NCBI RefSeq assembly: GCF_047496725.1 | Contig: NW_027328674.1 | Location: forward strand, 186,001-250,000 | Direction of reading: 5' to 3' | Length of the DNA: 64,000 nucleotides | DNA from: Anoplolepis gracilipes | Taxonomy: Eukaryota; Arthropoda; Insecta; Hymenoptera; Formicidae | Shown here: positions 22,098-31,304 of the stretch, in pieces | Position numbering within the stretch: the first letter of the stretch is position 1 | Layout of the letters: every line of letters begins with the position of its first letter | The notes under the pieces: model-generated | Database searches by the model: none | What the model saw: the letters and a program-made list of their open reading frames with translations, nothing else | Told to the model about the DNA's origin: nothing | Translations under genes and position numbers: made by a program

Positions 22098-22168
22098 TTC
22101 TTTTAAAGTAAATATTTACATTTAATTTCGACCTAAAAATTTGATTAATTTCAATTAATCTAAAAGAA
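22098..22168 (+). tRNA. trnR: tRNA-Arg (UCG)
   Basis: The acceptor TTCTTTT pairs with AAAAGAA, and the anticodon context is ATTTCGACC. Confidence 0.82.
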
Positions 22169-22193
22169 CCACATCGAATAAAATTTATTTTTT

Positions 22194-22253
22194 GAAATAA
22201 TAATATTTTTGAGCTTCTAACTCAACATTCAATGAAAGGTTTCATTTTATTTC
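22194..22253 (+). tRNA. trnS1: tRNA-Ser1 (UCU)
   Basis: The acceptor GAAATAA pairs with TTATTTC, and the anticodon stem TTGAG/CTCAA encloses a CTTCTAA loop, giving anticodon UCU. The gene is short (60 nt), consistent with a reduced D arm. It precedes trnN here, the reverse of the ancestral N-S1 order. Confidence 0.75.
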
Positions 22254-22284
22254 ATAAATTTAATAAATATCTAATTAAAAATTA

Positions 22285-22355
22285 TTAACTAAAACCAAAA
22301 AAGAGGTAAATTATTGTTAATAATTATATTGAATCTATAAAAAAATTCTAGTTAA
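22285..22355 (+). tRNA. trnN: tRNA-Asn (GUU)
   Basis: The acceptor TTAACTA pairs with TAGTTAA. The core AAACCAAAAAAGAGGTAAA and the loop TTGTTAA match insect trnN. It follows trnS1, an apparent swap. Confidence 0.85.
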
Positions 22356-22371
22356 TTTTTCTTTTTTATTC

Positions 22372-22444
22372 ATTTATATAGTTTAATTAATAAAAACCTT
22401 ATATTTTCATTATAAAAATAATAAATTTTTCTTTATTTATAAAT
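22372..22444 (+). tRNA. trnE: tRNA-Glu (UUC)
   Basis: The acceptor ATTTATA pairs with TATAAAT, the core is TAGTTTAATTAATAAAAACC, and the anticodon loop is TTTTCAT. Confidence 0.86.
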
Positions 22445-22448
22445 AAAT

Positions 22449-22520
22449 TATTTAAAAATAAAATCTTATTATCTTAATATCTTCAATATTATGCTTTACG
22501 AAATTTAAGCTATTTAAATA
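22449..22520 (-). tRNA. trnF: tRNA-Phe (GAA)
   Basis: On the minus strand the acceptor TATTTAA pairs with TTAAATA. The core AGCTTAAAT, the AAAGCATAATATTGAAGATA block and the anticodon GAA match insect trnF. It stands upstream of ND5 in the usual convergent position. Confidence 0.88.
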
Positions 22521-22540
22521 TAAATTACTTTAAAAATTAA

Positions 22541-24184
22541 TTAACTAATAAAAAAAATAATTAATAAAATTAATACTGAAATAAAAATAAATATATAAAT
22601 TTTAAATAATTTTATCTTAATTACTAATCTATTTATTATCCTATAAATAATTTTCTTTCCCATAAATTCAATCCATATCTTATCTATCCTATAGGTGTTT
22701 AATCTACAAATTATAATAGGACTATAAATTCATATATATATATAATTTATAAATCATATAGATCTAAAAAAATAACTAAATATTAATATATTAATTAAAT
22801 TTTTTATAGACATAATCAACCTTAATAATACTCCCACAAATAATAATAACATTGTAGTTATTTTTACATTTACATTCATATATAAAAAGTAATTATCAAA
22901 AAAAAATATTCACATTAATATAGATCCTCTAATTAACCTTAAGATTAATAAAACAAACATCGATAAATTCATTAATTTATCTTCTTTATAATAATAAAAT
23001 CTTGAATTTTTAAATGAGCCAAAATAAATATAATAAATCAATCGTAAAGAATATGACACAGTAAGAGAAATTGATAAAGTAATTATTATTAATAAAAAAA
23101 TATTAATATTATTTAAATAGATAATTTCTATAATTAAATCTTTAGAATAAAATCCGGCTAAAAAAGGAATTCCTATTAATGCTAATCTAGAAATATAAAA
23201 TCTTATTATAGTAAATGGAATAAACTCATTTAAATTACCACATAATCGAATATCCTGATTATTATTCATTAAATGAATTATAACTCCTGCACACATAAAT
23301 AATAATGACTTAAAAATTGCATGAGTCAATAGATGAAAAAAGGCTAAAAAATTAAATCTTAAACTTAAAATTATTATCATTAACCCTAATTGACTTAAAG
23401 TAGATAAAGCAATAATTTTTTTTAAATCATTTTCAAAATTTGCCATCAACCCAGCTATAAATATAGTAAAAATTGAAATATATAATATAATTTTCTCAAT
23501 GCCCCTATTCATTAAATATTTATTAAAACGAATTATTAGATAAACCCCTGCAGTAACCAAAGTTGATGAATGAACCAAGGCTGATACTGGGGTCGGGGCG
23601 GCCATAGCTATTGGTAATGAAACAGAAAAAGGAATCTGAGCACTTTTTGTAGCTGCTGCTAAAACAATTATTCTTAAAATTAACTTATAATTTTCCATAA
23701 AACTTAAATTCCAACTTCAAAATGTAAATATTAATCCAATTCTTATTAATAACCCAATATCTCCCACTCGATTGCATAAGACTGTCACTATCCCAGAATT
23801 ATATGATAAATAATTCTGATAATAAATCACTAAACAATAAGAAGTTAATTCTAACCCATCTCACCCAAATAAAATTCTAATTAAATTAGGGCTAATAATC
23901 ATTAAAATTATTGATAAAACAAATATAATTACTAACTTAATAAACCGATCAATAAATATGTCATCGCCTATATAAATTATTCTATGTAATATAATTATTG
24001 AAGAAATTAATATAACTACCCCAATGAACAATGAGACTCAATCAAATAAAATATAAAATTCTACATTAATTGAATTAAAATTAAAAAATAATCATTCCAT
24101 TATATATCTTAAATTTATTAAATTTAAATATAATCTTATAAAAAAAAATAACATAAAAATAATTATTATAAAAAATGAATAAAT
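22541..24184 (-). CDS. ND5: ND5, NADH dehydrogenase subunit 5 (intact in mitochondrial code in this unit)
   Basis: On the minus strand the frame is open from ATT at 24184 to TAA at 22541, 547 codons. It has the complex I proton-pump core: LFGWDGLELTSYCLVIYYQN, AAATKSAQIPFSVSLPIAMA, PTPVSALVHSSTLVTAGVYL and LTHAIFKSLLFMCAG. ATT is the first possible start after an in-frame stop. Unit 2 differs by GAC for GGC near the N-terminal third and by an extra base near the C-terminus. Confidence 0.9.
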
Positions 24185-24192
24185 TTATAATA

Positions 24193-24259
24193 ATCTAAGA
24201 TAAATTTTTTTTATATCACTAATTTCACAAATTAATATTTTATTTTAAACTACTTAAAT
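24193..24259 (-). tRNA. trnH: tRNA-His (GUG)
   Basis: On the minus strand the acceptor ATTTAAG pairs with CTTAGAT (one G-T pair), and the anticodon loop is TTGTGAA. It lies between ND5 and ND4 as in other insects. Confidence 0.84.
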
Positions 24260-24345
24260 AATGACATTATAATAAAATAAATAAATAATAAACATTACTT
24301 ATTTATTAATAATTAATATTATCTATATTGACTAATATAACAAAA

Positions 24346-25719
24346 CTAAATTCTATTTAAAAAAATTAATGTATTAAACTTAAATTTAAAATTATTAAAA
24401 TTAAAGGAATTAAATGAATCAAAATAATCATATAATCTTTTATATAAATAAATTGTTGAAAATTTTTCTTCAAAATAATTAAATCCATGCTGAATATATG
24501 AATATAAATATAATGAATAAGCACTCCTAAAAAAACAAATCATTATTATATAAATAATAACAGATATCTCTCATCTAATTAAAACTCTAATTATAAAAAT
24601 CTCTCTAAAAAAATTTAAAGAAAAAGGAAAAGAAAAGTTAGCAGCACATAATAAAAATCATCAAATTCTTAAAGACGGAAAAATATTTAATATTCCTTTA
24701 TTAAAAAAAATCAACCGACTCCCTGATCGCTCATAATATAAATTCACTATAAAAAATAAACCTGATGAACATAGGCCATGAGAAATTATTAAAATATAAG
24801 CACTAATAAATCCTAATTTTATTATTGTTAATATTGAACATATTATTACATTTATATGTACAACAGAAGAATAAACCACCAAACTTTTTATATCAATTTC
24901 AACTAAACATAAAATACCAATAAACAACCTTCCTACAATCCCAACTCTAAAAATTACATACCTATACTTATTCCTTTGAAAAATAAATATTATAATAAAA
25001 CGTAATAAACCATACCCCCCTAATTTCAATAAAACAGCAGCTAAAATTATTGACCCATAAACAGGCGCTTCAACATGGGCCTTAGGCAACCAAACATGAA
25101 AAATAAAAATTGGTAGCTTAATAAAAAATGCTATAAAATAAACTAAATAATCTCAAAATCCTATATTAATTATTATATTTTTTATCAATAAATTAAAATC
25201 AAATGTTATATTATGCTTATAAATTTCAAATAAATAAATTAATAAAGGCAAAGAAATAAATATTGTATATATTAATAAATAATAAGATGCAGAGGTTCGT
25301 TCAAAATTTAACCCTCAATAAATAATGACAATAAACATAGGAATTAATCTTAACTCACAAACATTAAATAAAATAATATTAAATTTATAGAAGAAAAATA
25401 AATAATTAAAATTAATAATATAATTTCAAATATTAACAATTTTTTCTCATAATTTATTTTAATTAGCCTACCACTCCTCTCCTCCAACTGAATAACTATT
25501 TTTATTAAAGCTAAAATTCAAAACCTTAAAGCTAATAAAAAAAATGAATAAAAATCAAACCCTATAAATATTCTCACCCTAATTCAAATATCATCTTTAA
25601 ATATAAATTTAAATAAAAATAAAAATCTAAAAATAAAACATGAATTATAAAAAAATATAATTTTTTTATTTTTTATTAATAAAATTATAAATATAAAAAA
25701 AAAATAAAAATTTTATCAT
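24346..25719 (-). pseudogene. ND4: ND4, NADH dehydrogenase subunit 4, frame broken
   Basis: On the minus strand ATG at 25719 and TAG at 24346 bound the gene. The conserved core WLPKAHVEAPVYGSIILAAV, LLKLGGYG and the C-terminal LYSYIQHGFNYF are present. The frame is lost in a 10-T run (25694-25703; nine would keep frame). It is lost again near 25355, where GTGAGTTAAG gives TAA but skipping to GAG TTA AGA restores LSLIPMFIVIIYWG. The homopolymer break could be a sequencing error; the second is less easily dismissed. Both occur in both units. ND4 is a proton-pumping subunit of complex I. Confidence 0.86.
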
Positions 25720-25751
25720 ATTAATTCAAAAAAAATAAATAATAGAATAAT
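25713..25751 (-). pseudogene. ND4L: ND4L, last codons only
   Basis: On the minus strand about 12 codons (IILLFIFFELMW in the mitochondrial code) end with TAA. They overlap the ND4 start in an ATGATAA, the usual ND4L/ND4 overlap. An in-frame TAA just upstream shows that mitochondrial homology ends near 25752, at the junction with element D. Confidence 0.45.
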
Positions 25752-25757
25752 TTAATT

Positions 25758-27350
25758 ATACCATAGTGGTCCGGCCGCGTATACGGTCGTGCGGGCCGTG
25801 CCGTTTGACCAGACCGGGGCGACATCCCTTTTAGCCCTAAACTCGCCCGGACCAGACACCTCTTTGGCATCCCCCGGGTGACACCCCTGGCTCACACTCT
25901 TGCCTCCGGTGTCCACCCTCGAAGGGTAGCCATTCGCGTGCGTCTTTCGGTTATTATAGTGGCCAAGACAAATCACCACTAGGCGGACTCCTGTATTGGC
26001 GGTCCGGCCGCGCTTCATGGGTCCCCACCTTGACGAGAAGCTTCCGCAGGGCCCTGGTTTCGCAGAACCCCTTCTGGGTTCCACTACTAACAGGTTCCCG
26101 CTTCCAGTTCCCGATCCAGCAGAGCCCTTCCCCTTGGACGAGTTCCCAGGGAAGGAGTCGAGACACGTACTAGCCCCAACGGCACTTGGCTCGGAGGGGT
26201 CTTCGGTGCAACGACGCCCCAATCAACGCGAACCGGTTTCCCCCGGTCAGGCACCAGCCATTTCACAGGATGTTATCGCATTGTCGATCAACATCCTGCC
26301 CCGAACGTCTCCGTGTTTTGTACAGGGGGTAAGCGCACCCCAGCTCGAACCGTGTGTAGCATCGGGACGGTAGTGTCCTTCAACCCACATCGGGCTTCCT
26401 GACCCGTGTCCCCGCCTCCGCGTTTTTATACGAGGGGGAAGGCGGACCCCTGTGCGTACCGTGTATAGCATCGGGACTGCGGTCCTTCAACCTACATCGG
26501 GCGTCCTGTCAACCGATCCGTCTTTCGAGTTTCCTATACAGAGGAAAGAGGACCCCTGTTGCGGTGTTTGGTGACTTTGGGACTCGGATCCAGCCGAAAA
26601 TCCCTCCATCACCCACCACCAAGACCCGAATCAGAGATGAGCGACCCCCTGACACCTCGCCCTGCTGTCAAGCCAACAGGTCGAGGTCCTACCCGAACCC
26701 TGCATCGTAGGGTGGCGACTACCCTACAACGACCAAAGCGATGCCGGCCAAACCCGCCGTCCCCGAAGAGCCGGAGGATCCCCCGACACCGAGATGGCCC
26801 GGAAGCGCGACCGTCCCAGGAGGCTCGTCGGCACCCGTAGATCCGCCTCCCTCCAAGAAGCCGCGCCCCGACCGCTCGCTTCCCGTCTTGTTGGGATTTG
26901 CGACGCGTAAGCCTCACTTCAGGATCGGCACCCGGGGAGCCCGATCAGCATCGGTTGCCTCTCCATCCGATCGGCTCTTCTGAAAAGGACTCCTCCGGAA
27001 GGGAGGACACTCTTCAGGCGGGCACGCTAAGGCCCTCGCGTAGTGTCTTTGTTACTCCTCAACCCCCGCCCAGCCACGCTCCGGCTTAAGGGCTTTCGCC
27101 CCCGGCGTACTATGTGGCGTTCACCATCATTTCCGCCGCGACCGTCGCGTCTGTAGCAGGAACCGATTCGTACGCGTCCGACACCCAGGTATGCATGCCG
27201 GTGCTATGCATCCTGCCCGAGCCCGGGTCCAAGAGGAAATCCGGCTAAAGATGCGCTTTTAGCTATCTCTCCACTCCGGTTTCCCGGGCTTCAGGACAGA
27301 GCCTCCCCACCATGTCAAGGTGACGCATCATCGGGAAGGAGTAGGGAGGT
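25758..27350 (-). mobile_element. Element D, copy 1: 5' leader fragment of a telomeric retrotransposon
   Basis: This GC-rich 1.6 kb block lies between the mitochondrial DNA and (AACCT)7. Its telomere-side end resembles the 5' end of element A (CCACCATGTCAAGGTGACGCA versus CCACGACAAGGTGGCGCA, then a purine-rich stretch and AACCT). I read it as the 5' part of another minus-strand element whose coding body was replaced by the mitochondrial join. Minus-strand frames of 156 codons (26222-25752) and 102 codons (26917-26609) have no recognised domain and may be chance products of GC-rich sequence. Confidence 0.55.
26349..26560. repeat. Two 109-bp direct repeats inside element D
   Basis: ACCGTGTGTAGCATCGGGAC at 26349 recurs as ACCGTGTATAGCATCGGGAC at 26458. 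Each is followed by GTCCTTCAACC(C/T)ACATCGGGC and by a TATAC...AGG...GACCCCTGT block. A partial third copy of the last block lies at about 26310-26340. Tandem leader monomers are common in non-LTR elements. Confidence 0.75.
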
Positions 27351-27384
27351 AACCTAACCTAACCTAACCTAACCTAACCTAACC
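27351..27384. repeat. (AACCT)7 telomere-type repeat
   Basis: Seven AACCT units lead into a 17-T tract, the complement of the element A poly(A) tail. This is the clearest target-site junction in the window. Confidence 0.93.
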
Positions 27385-27401
27385 TTTTTTTTTTTTTTTT
27401 T

Positions 27402-27799
27402 GTTACGAGGGGGAAATGCCTTTACGCATCCCCGGCCTGGTATTGGTTGGCCGGGGTATGTGGGACTCGCCGGCGCTATAGAGGAAGCACCGGAATACCC
27501 ACTAAAACCCCCCCTGGGTATCCTTCCCAGACGGTTTATGCAGAAAGGAGGGCCTCGCCATCGGCACTTTCCCTCCTCCTGCCCGTCTCGTACACACACA
27601 CGCTTGGACCTGGGTCCAACGAGCACTCGCAGGAGCGTCCCTTCCCTATTACGACCCCGGGATACCAACCGGGGTCTTCTCCTTCCCAGATTGCAGTAGA
27701 CGGAGGTGGAATGTCCGTTTCCTACCCCACTTCCGGCTCTGCGTCTCTCCCACACCAGAGACGTAATGGGGGGGGATAATCGTGTCCCCCCCTTTATCG
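27402..27799 (-). other. Element A 3' UTR
   Basis: About 400 bp lies between the ORF2 stop and the poly(A) tail. The outer 110 bp share an ordered set of blocks with element B (TTACGCATCCCC, GGGGTATGTGG, ACCC(A/G)CTAAAACC), which suggests a common RNA end recognised at integration. Confidence 0.65.
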
Positions 27800-30700
27800 T
27801 CATTTTCGTCCTACTTCCTTGTCCACCCCACTGCCTGCTCCGGCCCCCTGGTCCGACCGCCCACTTACTAGTGGGGGTCGGCTTCCAAGGGTGGGGGTCT
27901 GCTGTTGGGGGTTCTCGCCCGAATTCCCGGGAGAGGGAGGAGGGGTCTTATCTTCCCTCCCCCGGCGTCTCTCTCGTCCTTCTCTCTCTCTTTCTCGCTC
28001 CGCCTCTTTCTTTGTGCTGAAGACTACTCCACAGAAAGAGGCCACCGCCCTCCATTTATCCTCCCCTTCTACCATAGCCTTCACTATGGCTACGAGGGAG
28101 AGATCCTCTCCCACGGCCGTGGACAATTCCGCCCGGCTTTCCACCCACGCAGGACACACCTCCAGGGTGTGCTGCGCTGAGTCCAGGGGGTCGGTGCAGT
28201 GGTGGCACTTGCCCGTAGTCTCCTACCCAATACGGTCCAGATATTCGCCGAAGCAGCCGTGCCCCGTGAACACCTGAGTCATACGGAAGGTCATTCCCCC
28301 CTTCCTTTTTTCCACTCAGGCCTCAAAGTGAGGCCCTATGGCCTCAGCCACCCTACGCCCCGCAGCTCTGCCAGACGGAGAGAGCAACTGCTGCTTCCAC
28401 CGTTCCAGCATCTTTCTATGGTGCTGCCGCCTCTCCGCAATCTTCGCCCGGGGGACGATGTTCCGCCCCGCCTCCCGGAGCCCTCGCATGCGTCGGTACA
28501 CATCGGTGTACATCTTCGCGAGAAGCTCCACGGGAGGAATCCCCGCCAAAGCAGTCGCCGCTTCGAATGACACTGTACGGTAAACACGTACCACCCGTAA
28601 TGCCATTTTCCTTTGGACCCCGTGCCCAGGGTCCTCCGGTTGCCGCTGATATCCTCGGCCCATACGGGTGTCCCGTACAGCATCATAGCGTGAACCGTCC
28701 ATCCATACAGCCGCCTGACTCGACCGTCAGGGCCTCCCAGGTTCGGGAATAGATGGCCCAGCGCGGCAGCTGCTTTCTCCAGGCGGGGAACTAACTGGGC
28801 AAAGTGCGCGGCGAAGCGCCACCCACCGTCCAGCAGTAACCCCAGATATTTAAGGGTATTTCCCACTTTCGTCTCCACCCCCTCCACCATAACCCGAAGG
28901 CTCGGCGGCACACTTCTAGCACCTGGCCGGAAAATGATTGCCTCCGTCTTCTGGGGCGCCACCCTCAGGCCCAACTCCTTGATAGCCCGCGTAATACACG
29001 TCGTCGCTACCGTGGCCAGGGCCGAGGCCTCCCTTCTGTTTTCCCCCTCGGCTAACACGATCGTATCGTCCGCGTAGCAGACGACCGTGCAGCCGGGGGG
29101 GATGGCCGTCCTTACCACCCCGTCGAAGGCCAGGTTCCACAGGAGTGGTTCGAGGACCGACCCCTGTGGGACTCCACATCCCACTCGTCTCGTAACCTCT
29201 ACCGCGTCCCTGTTGGTGTAATGTAGGGAGCGGTCGCTGAGGTACGATTGGATGATCCGGCGGAGGTATCCCGGCACGCCGAAGCGGGCCATGGCTCTTT
29301 GGATACATCTCCAGGGCAGGGTGTTAAAGGCGTTCGAGATGTCAAGAGACACGCCGATCGCCACCCTGCCCTCCCGCACCGCGGCTTCCGCAAAGGCGCG
29401 CACCCTCAGTACTGCGTCCACGGTTGATCTTCCACCGCGGAAGCCGTACTGCCGGTCATCCAAGTTCGGCCCGATGCTTTCCAGGTGCTCGACGAGGCGA
29501 TTGGCGACTATCTTCTCCAGGATTTTGCCAGCCTCGTCGAGCAAACATATGGGCCTGAACGACGAGAGGGTCTCCATATCCTTGCCTTCCTTTTGCAAGA
29601 GGACCAAATTGGCCCTCTTCCACCTCTCGGGGAAGATTCCCAGTCTGAGGCACTTCGTGTGTAGGTGTGCAAGATGCCCACCCATCACCTCAAAGGCTCC
29701 AGCCCACGCCTTCCTAGGGAGTCCATCGGGTCCGGGGGCCTTGATGCCGCAGAGTCTCCGCCTGCACCTCTCCATTTCTTCTCCCGAGAACGCCAGCTCC
29801 TCTGACCATTCTGGTCCTCCTTTCGCAAAGATGGGGGAGGGGGTATCCTCCTCCTCAGACTGTGGAAAGAGCCCTCCGACCACCCGGTCCAGGGCTTCCG
29901 GGGAAAGGGTCTCCGTAGCCGGTGGCCCTCTATTGCAAAGCTTCCTGAGCACCATTTGGTATGGCCGTCCCCAAGGGTTCTCTTCCAAGTGCGAGAGGAG
30001 CTCGTCCCACGCCCTAGCTTTCGCTTTTTTTATTTCCAGGCGTAGGGCGTCCCTGGCCACTTTGTACGCCTGGTAAAGGCCTCTAACTTCCTCTACCGGC
30101 CTATCCTTCTTCTTGGCCCGGGCGTATTTCCTCCTTTGATGGACCGATGACCGCCGCAATTTCGCGATCTCCCCGGTCCACCAGTACGCCGCTCTACGGC
30201 CTTGCGGACCAGCCTTGATCCGGGGCATTGACGCGTCACATGCATCAGACATGGCGCCCCGGATCCACTCGACTTCCTGCTCTATGTCCCTGTTGGCCTC
30301 TCCCGGTTCTCCTCTCCCCAACCACGTGATCGAGAGGATCGAGGCCATAAAGGCGTCCTCGATCATTTTCTTTGTGCTCCAGCGCCTAGGAGAGGTCGTC
30401 TCTCTCAGCCGTCGACTGGAGCACCTGCTCGGGTGTGACCATGAGGCCGTAGACTATGTACCTATGATCAGACAAAGTCTCGATCTCCGTGGCCACCCTC
30501 CACCCTAGCACCCTGTTGAGGGTCGCTAGGGAGGCCCAGGTAAGGTCCACCACCGACTCGCCCCTTTCCCGTATGCAGGTGCTTATTCCTCCCTCGTTCA
30601 GCAGCCTTAAATCCAGTGTCGCGGCCCACTCCTCGACCGCGACACCTCGGCGGTCCGTCCTCGGGGAACCTCACGTCATCGATTTTGCGTTAAAGTCCCC

Positions 30701-31069
30701 CGAGACCACCACCCGCCCCACTCCCATCCCGCTGATGATAGCGGTAAGGGAGTCCAACCTCTCAGCAAATCCTGAGAGGTCCAGACTAGGCGGCAGGTAG
30801 ACCCCGACGACCAAAACGGGTCCCCATCTGACCGCCACTTACCCTTTGCCCTTGGCCACCAGTTTGGCAGGAAGTGAGGCCGGAGCATCCGCCCTCCATG
30901 TAATCGCTACGGAGCCCAACTCGTCCCCCACCCACGAAGGGTGCTCGGGGATCCGGTACGGCTCCGCAGCAATGCCCAAACCACAACCACGCTCCGCCAG
31001 AGTGTGCACAAACAAGTTTTGCGCCTGACGGGCGTGGTTGAGATTTGCTTGCAAGACCCGAGCCGCCAT
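27800..31069 (-). pseudogene. Element A ORF2 (endonuclease + reverse transcriptase + zinc finger), several breaks
   Basis: The APE-type endonuclease starts MAARVLQANLNHARQAQNLF at 31069 and includes GDFNAKSMT and SDHRY. The RT domain is in the long open stretch 30366-28336: FRPICLLDEAGKILEKIVAN, GFRGGRSTVDAVLRV, LDISNAFNTLPW, GVPQGSVLEPLLWNL and catalytic YADD (about 29065-29076). A finger CHHCTDPLDSAQHTLEVC lies near 28200-28140. Breaks are TAA near 30840, TGA near 30688, a frameshift near 30400, a frameshift near 28620, TGA near 28322 and TAG near 28224. The RT core is uninterrupted, but the whole protein cannot be made. Confidence 0.85.
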
Positions 31070-31304
31070 TTATTTATTATTTGAATTATGACTCGGGCCT
31101 GCCTCCGATCCCTTTAATGAAGAGGGGCTTTCGGGACCCCTTTCCCATCCTGTACCTTCTCCTTCAGGGGGGTAGTCTAGGGGGAGGAGATTTGTATCCT
31201 CGTCCTCCCCTTTGTTTCCCATCTTTGCCTCGGTCTCGCCCACCATCCCAGACCGCCCACCACCCGCTGACCGGCGGGTACTCCTTCCAGGGTATTCTCC
31301 CTTT

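Larger units (their letters stand above)
14041..25757 (+). other. Mitochondrial DNA insertion (NUMT), copy 1
   Basis: This contiguous 11.7 kb of very AT-rich mitochondrial sequence runs from truncated rrnS through the control region, trnM-I-Q, ND2, trnW-C-Y, COX1, trnL2, COX2, trnK-D, ATP8, ATP6, COX3, trnG, ND3, trnA-R-S1-N-E-F, ND5, trnH and ND4 to a scrap of ND4L. Missing are most of ND4L, ND6, CYTB, ND1, rrnL and the remaining tRNAs. The left edge lies in the 3' part of rrnS and the right edge in ND4L. Both edges are abrupt joins to GC-rich retrotransposon DNA. Several genes are frame-broken. The insertion is recent, since most genes remain open in the mitochondrial code. Confidence 0.85.
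1..29760. repeat. Tandem composite unit, copy 1
   Basis: This block recurs directly from base 29761. The first bases of the window equal those at 29761, and corresponding landmarks stay 29752-29761 bp apart throughout. It contains elements A (5' part, then 3' part at its right end), B, C, D and 11.7 kb of mitochondrial DNA. Noticed differences from copy 2 are single-base changes and 1-4 base indels, mostly in homopolymers. A cluster of differences lies in element A between bases 490 and 3650. The unit boundary at base 1 is arbitrary because it is only the window start. Confidence 0.95.

Noticed and set aside
16016..25089. Short standard-code ORFs inside the mitochondrial block
   Set aside because: They are pieces of ND2, ATP6, ND5 and ND4 cut at TGA codons, which encode Trp in the mitochondrial code.
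14041..25757. Interpretation as the true, complete mitochondrial genome
   Set aside because: Only about two-thirds of the gene set is present, both ends fuse to GC-rich retrotransposon DNA, three genes are frame-broken, and the same block occurs twice.
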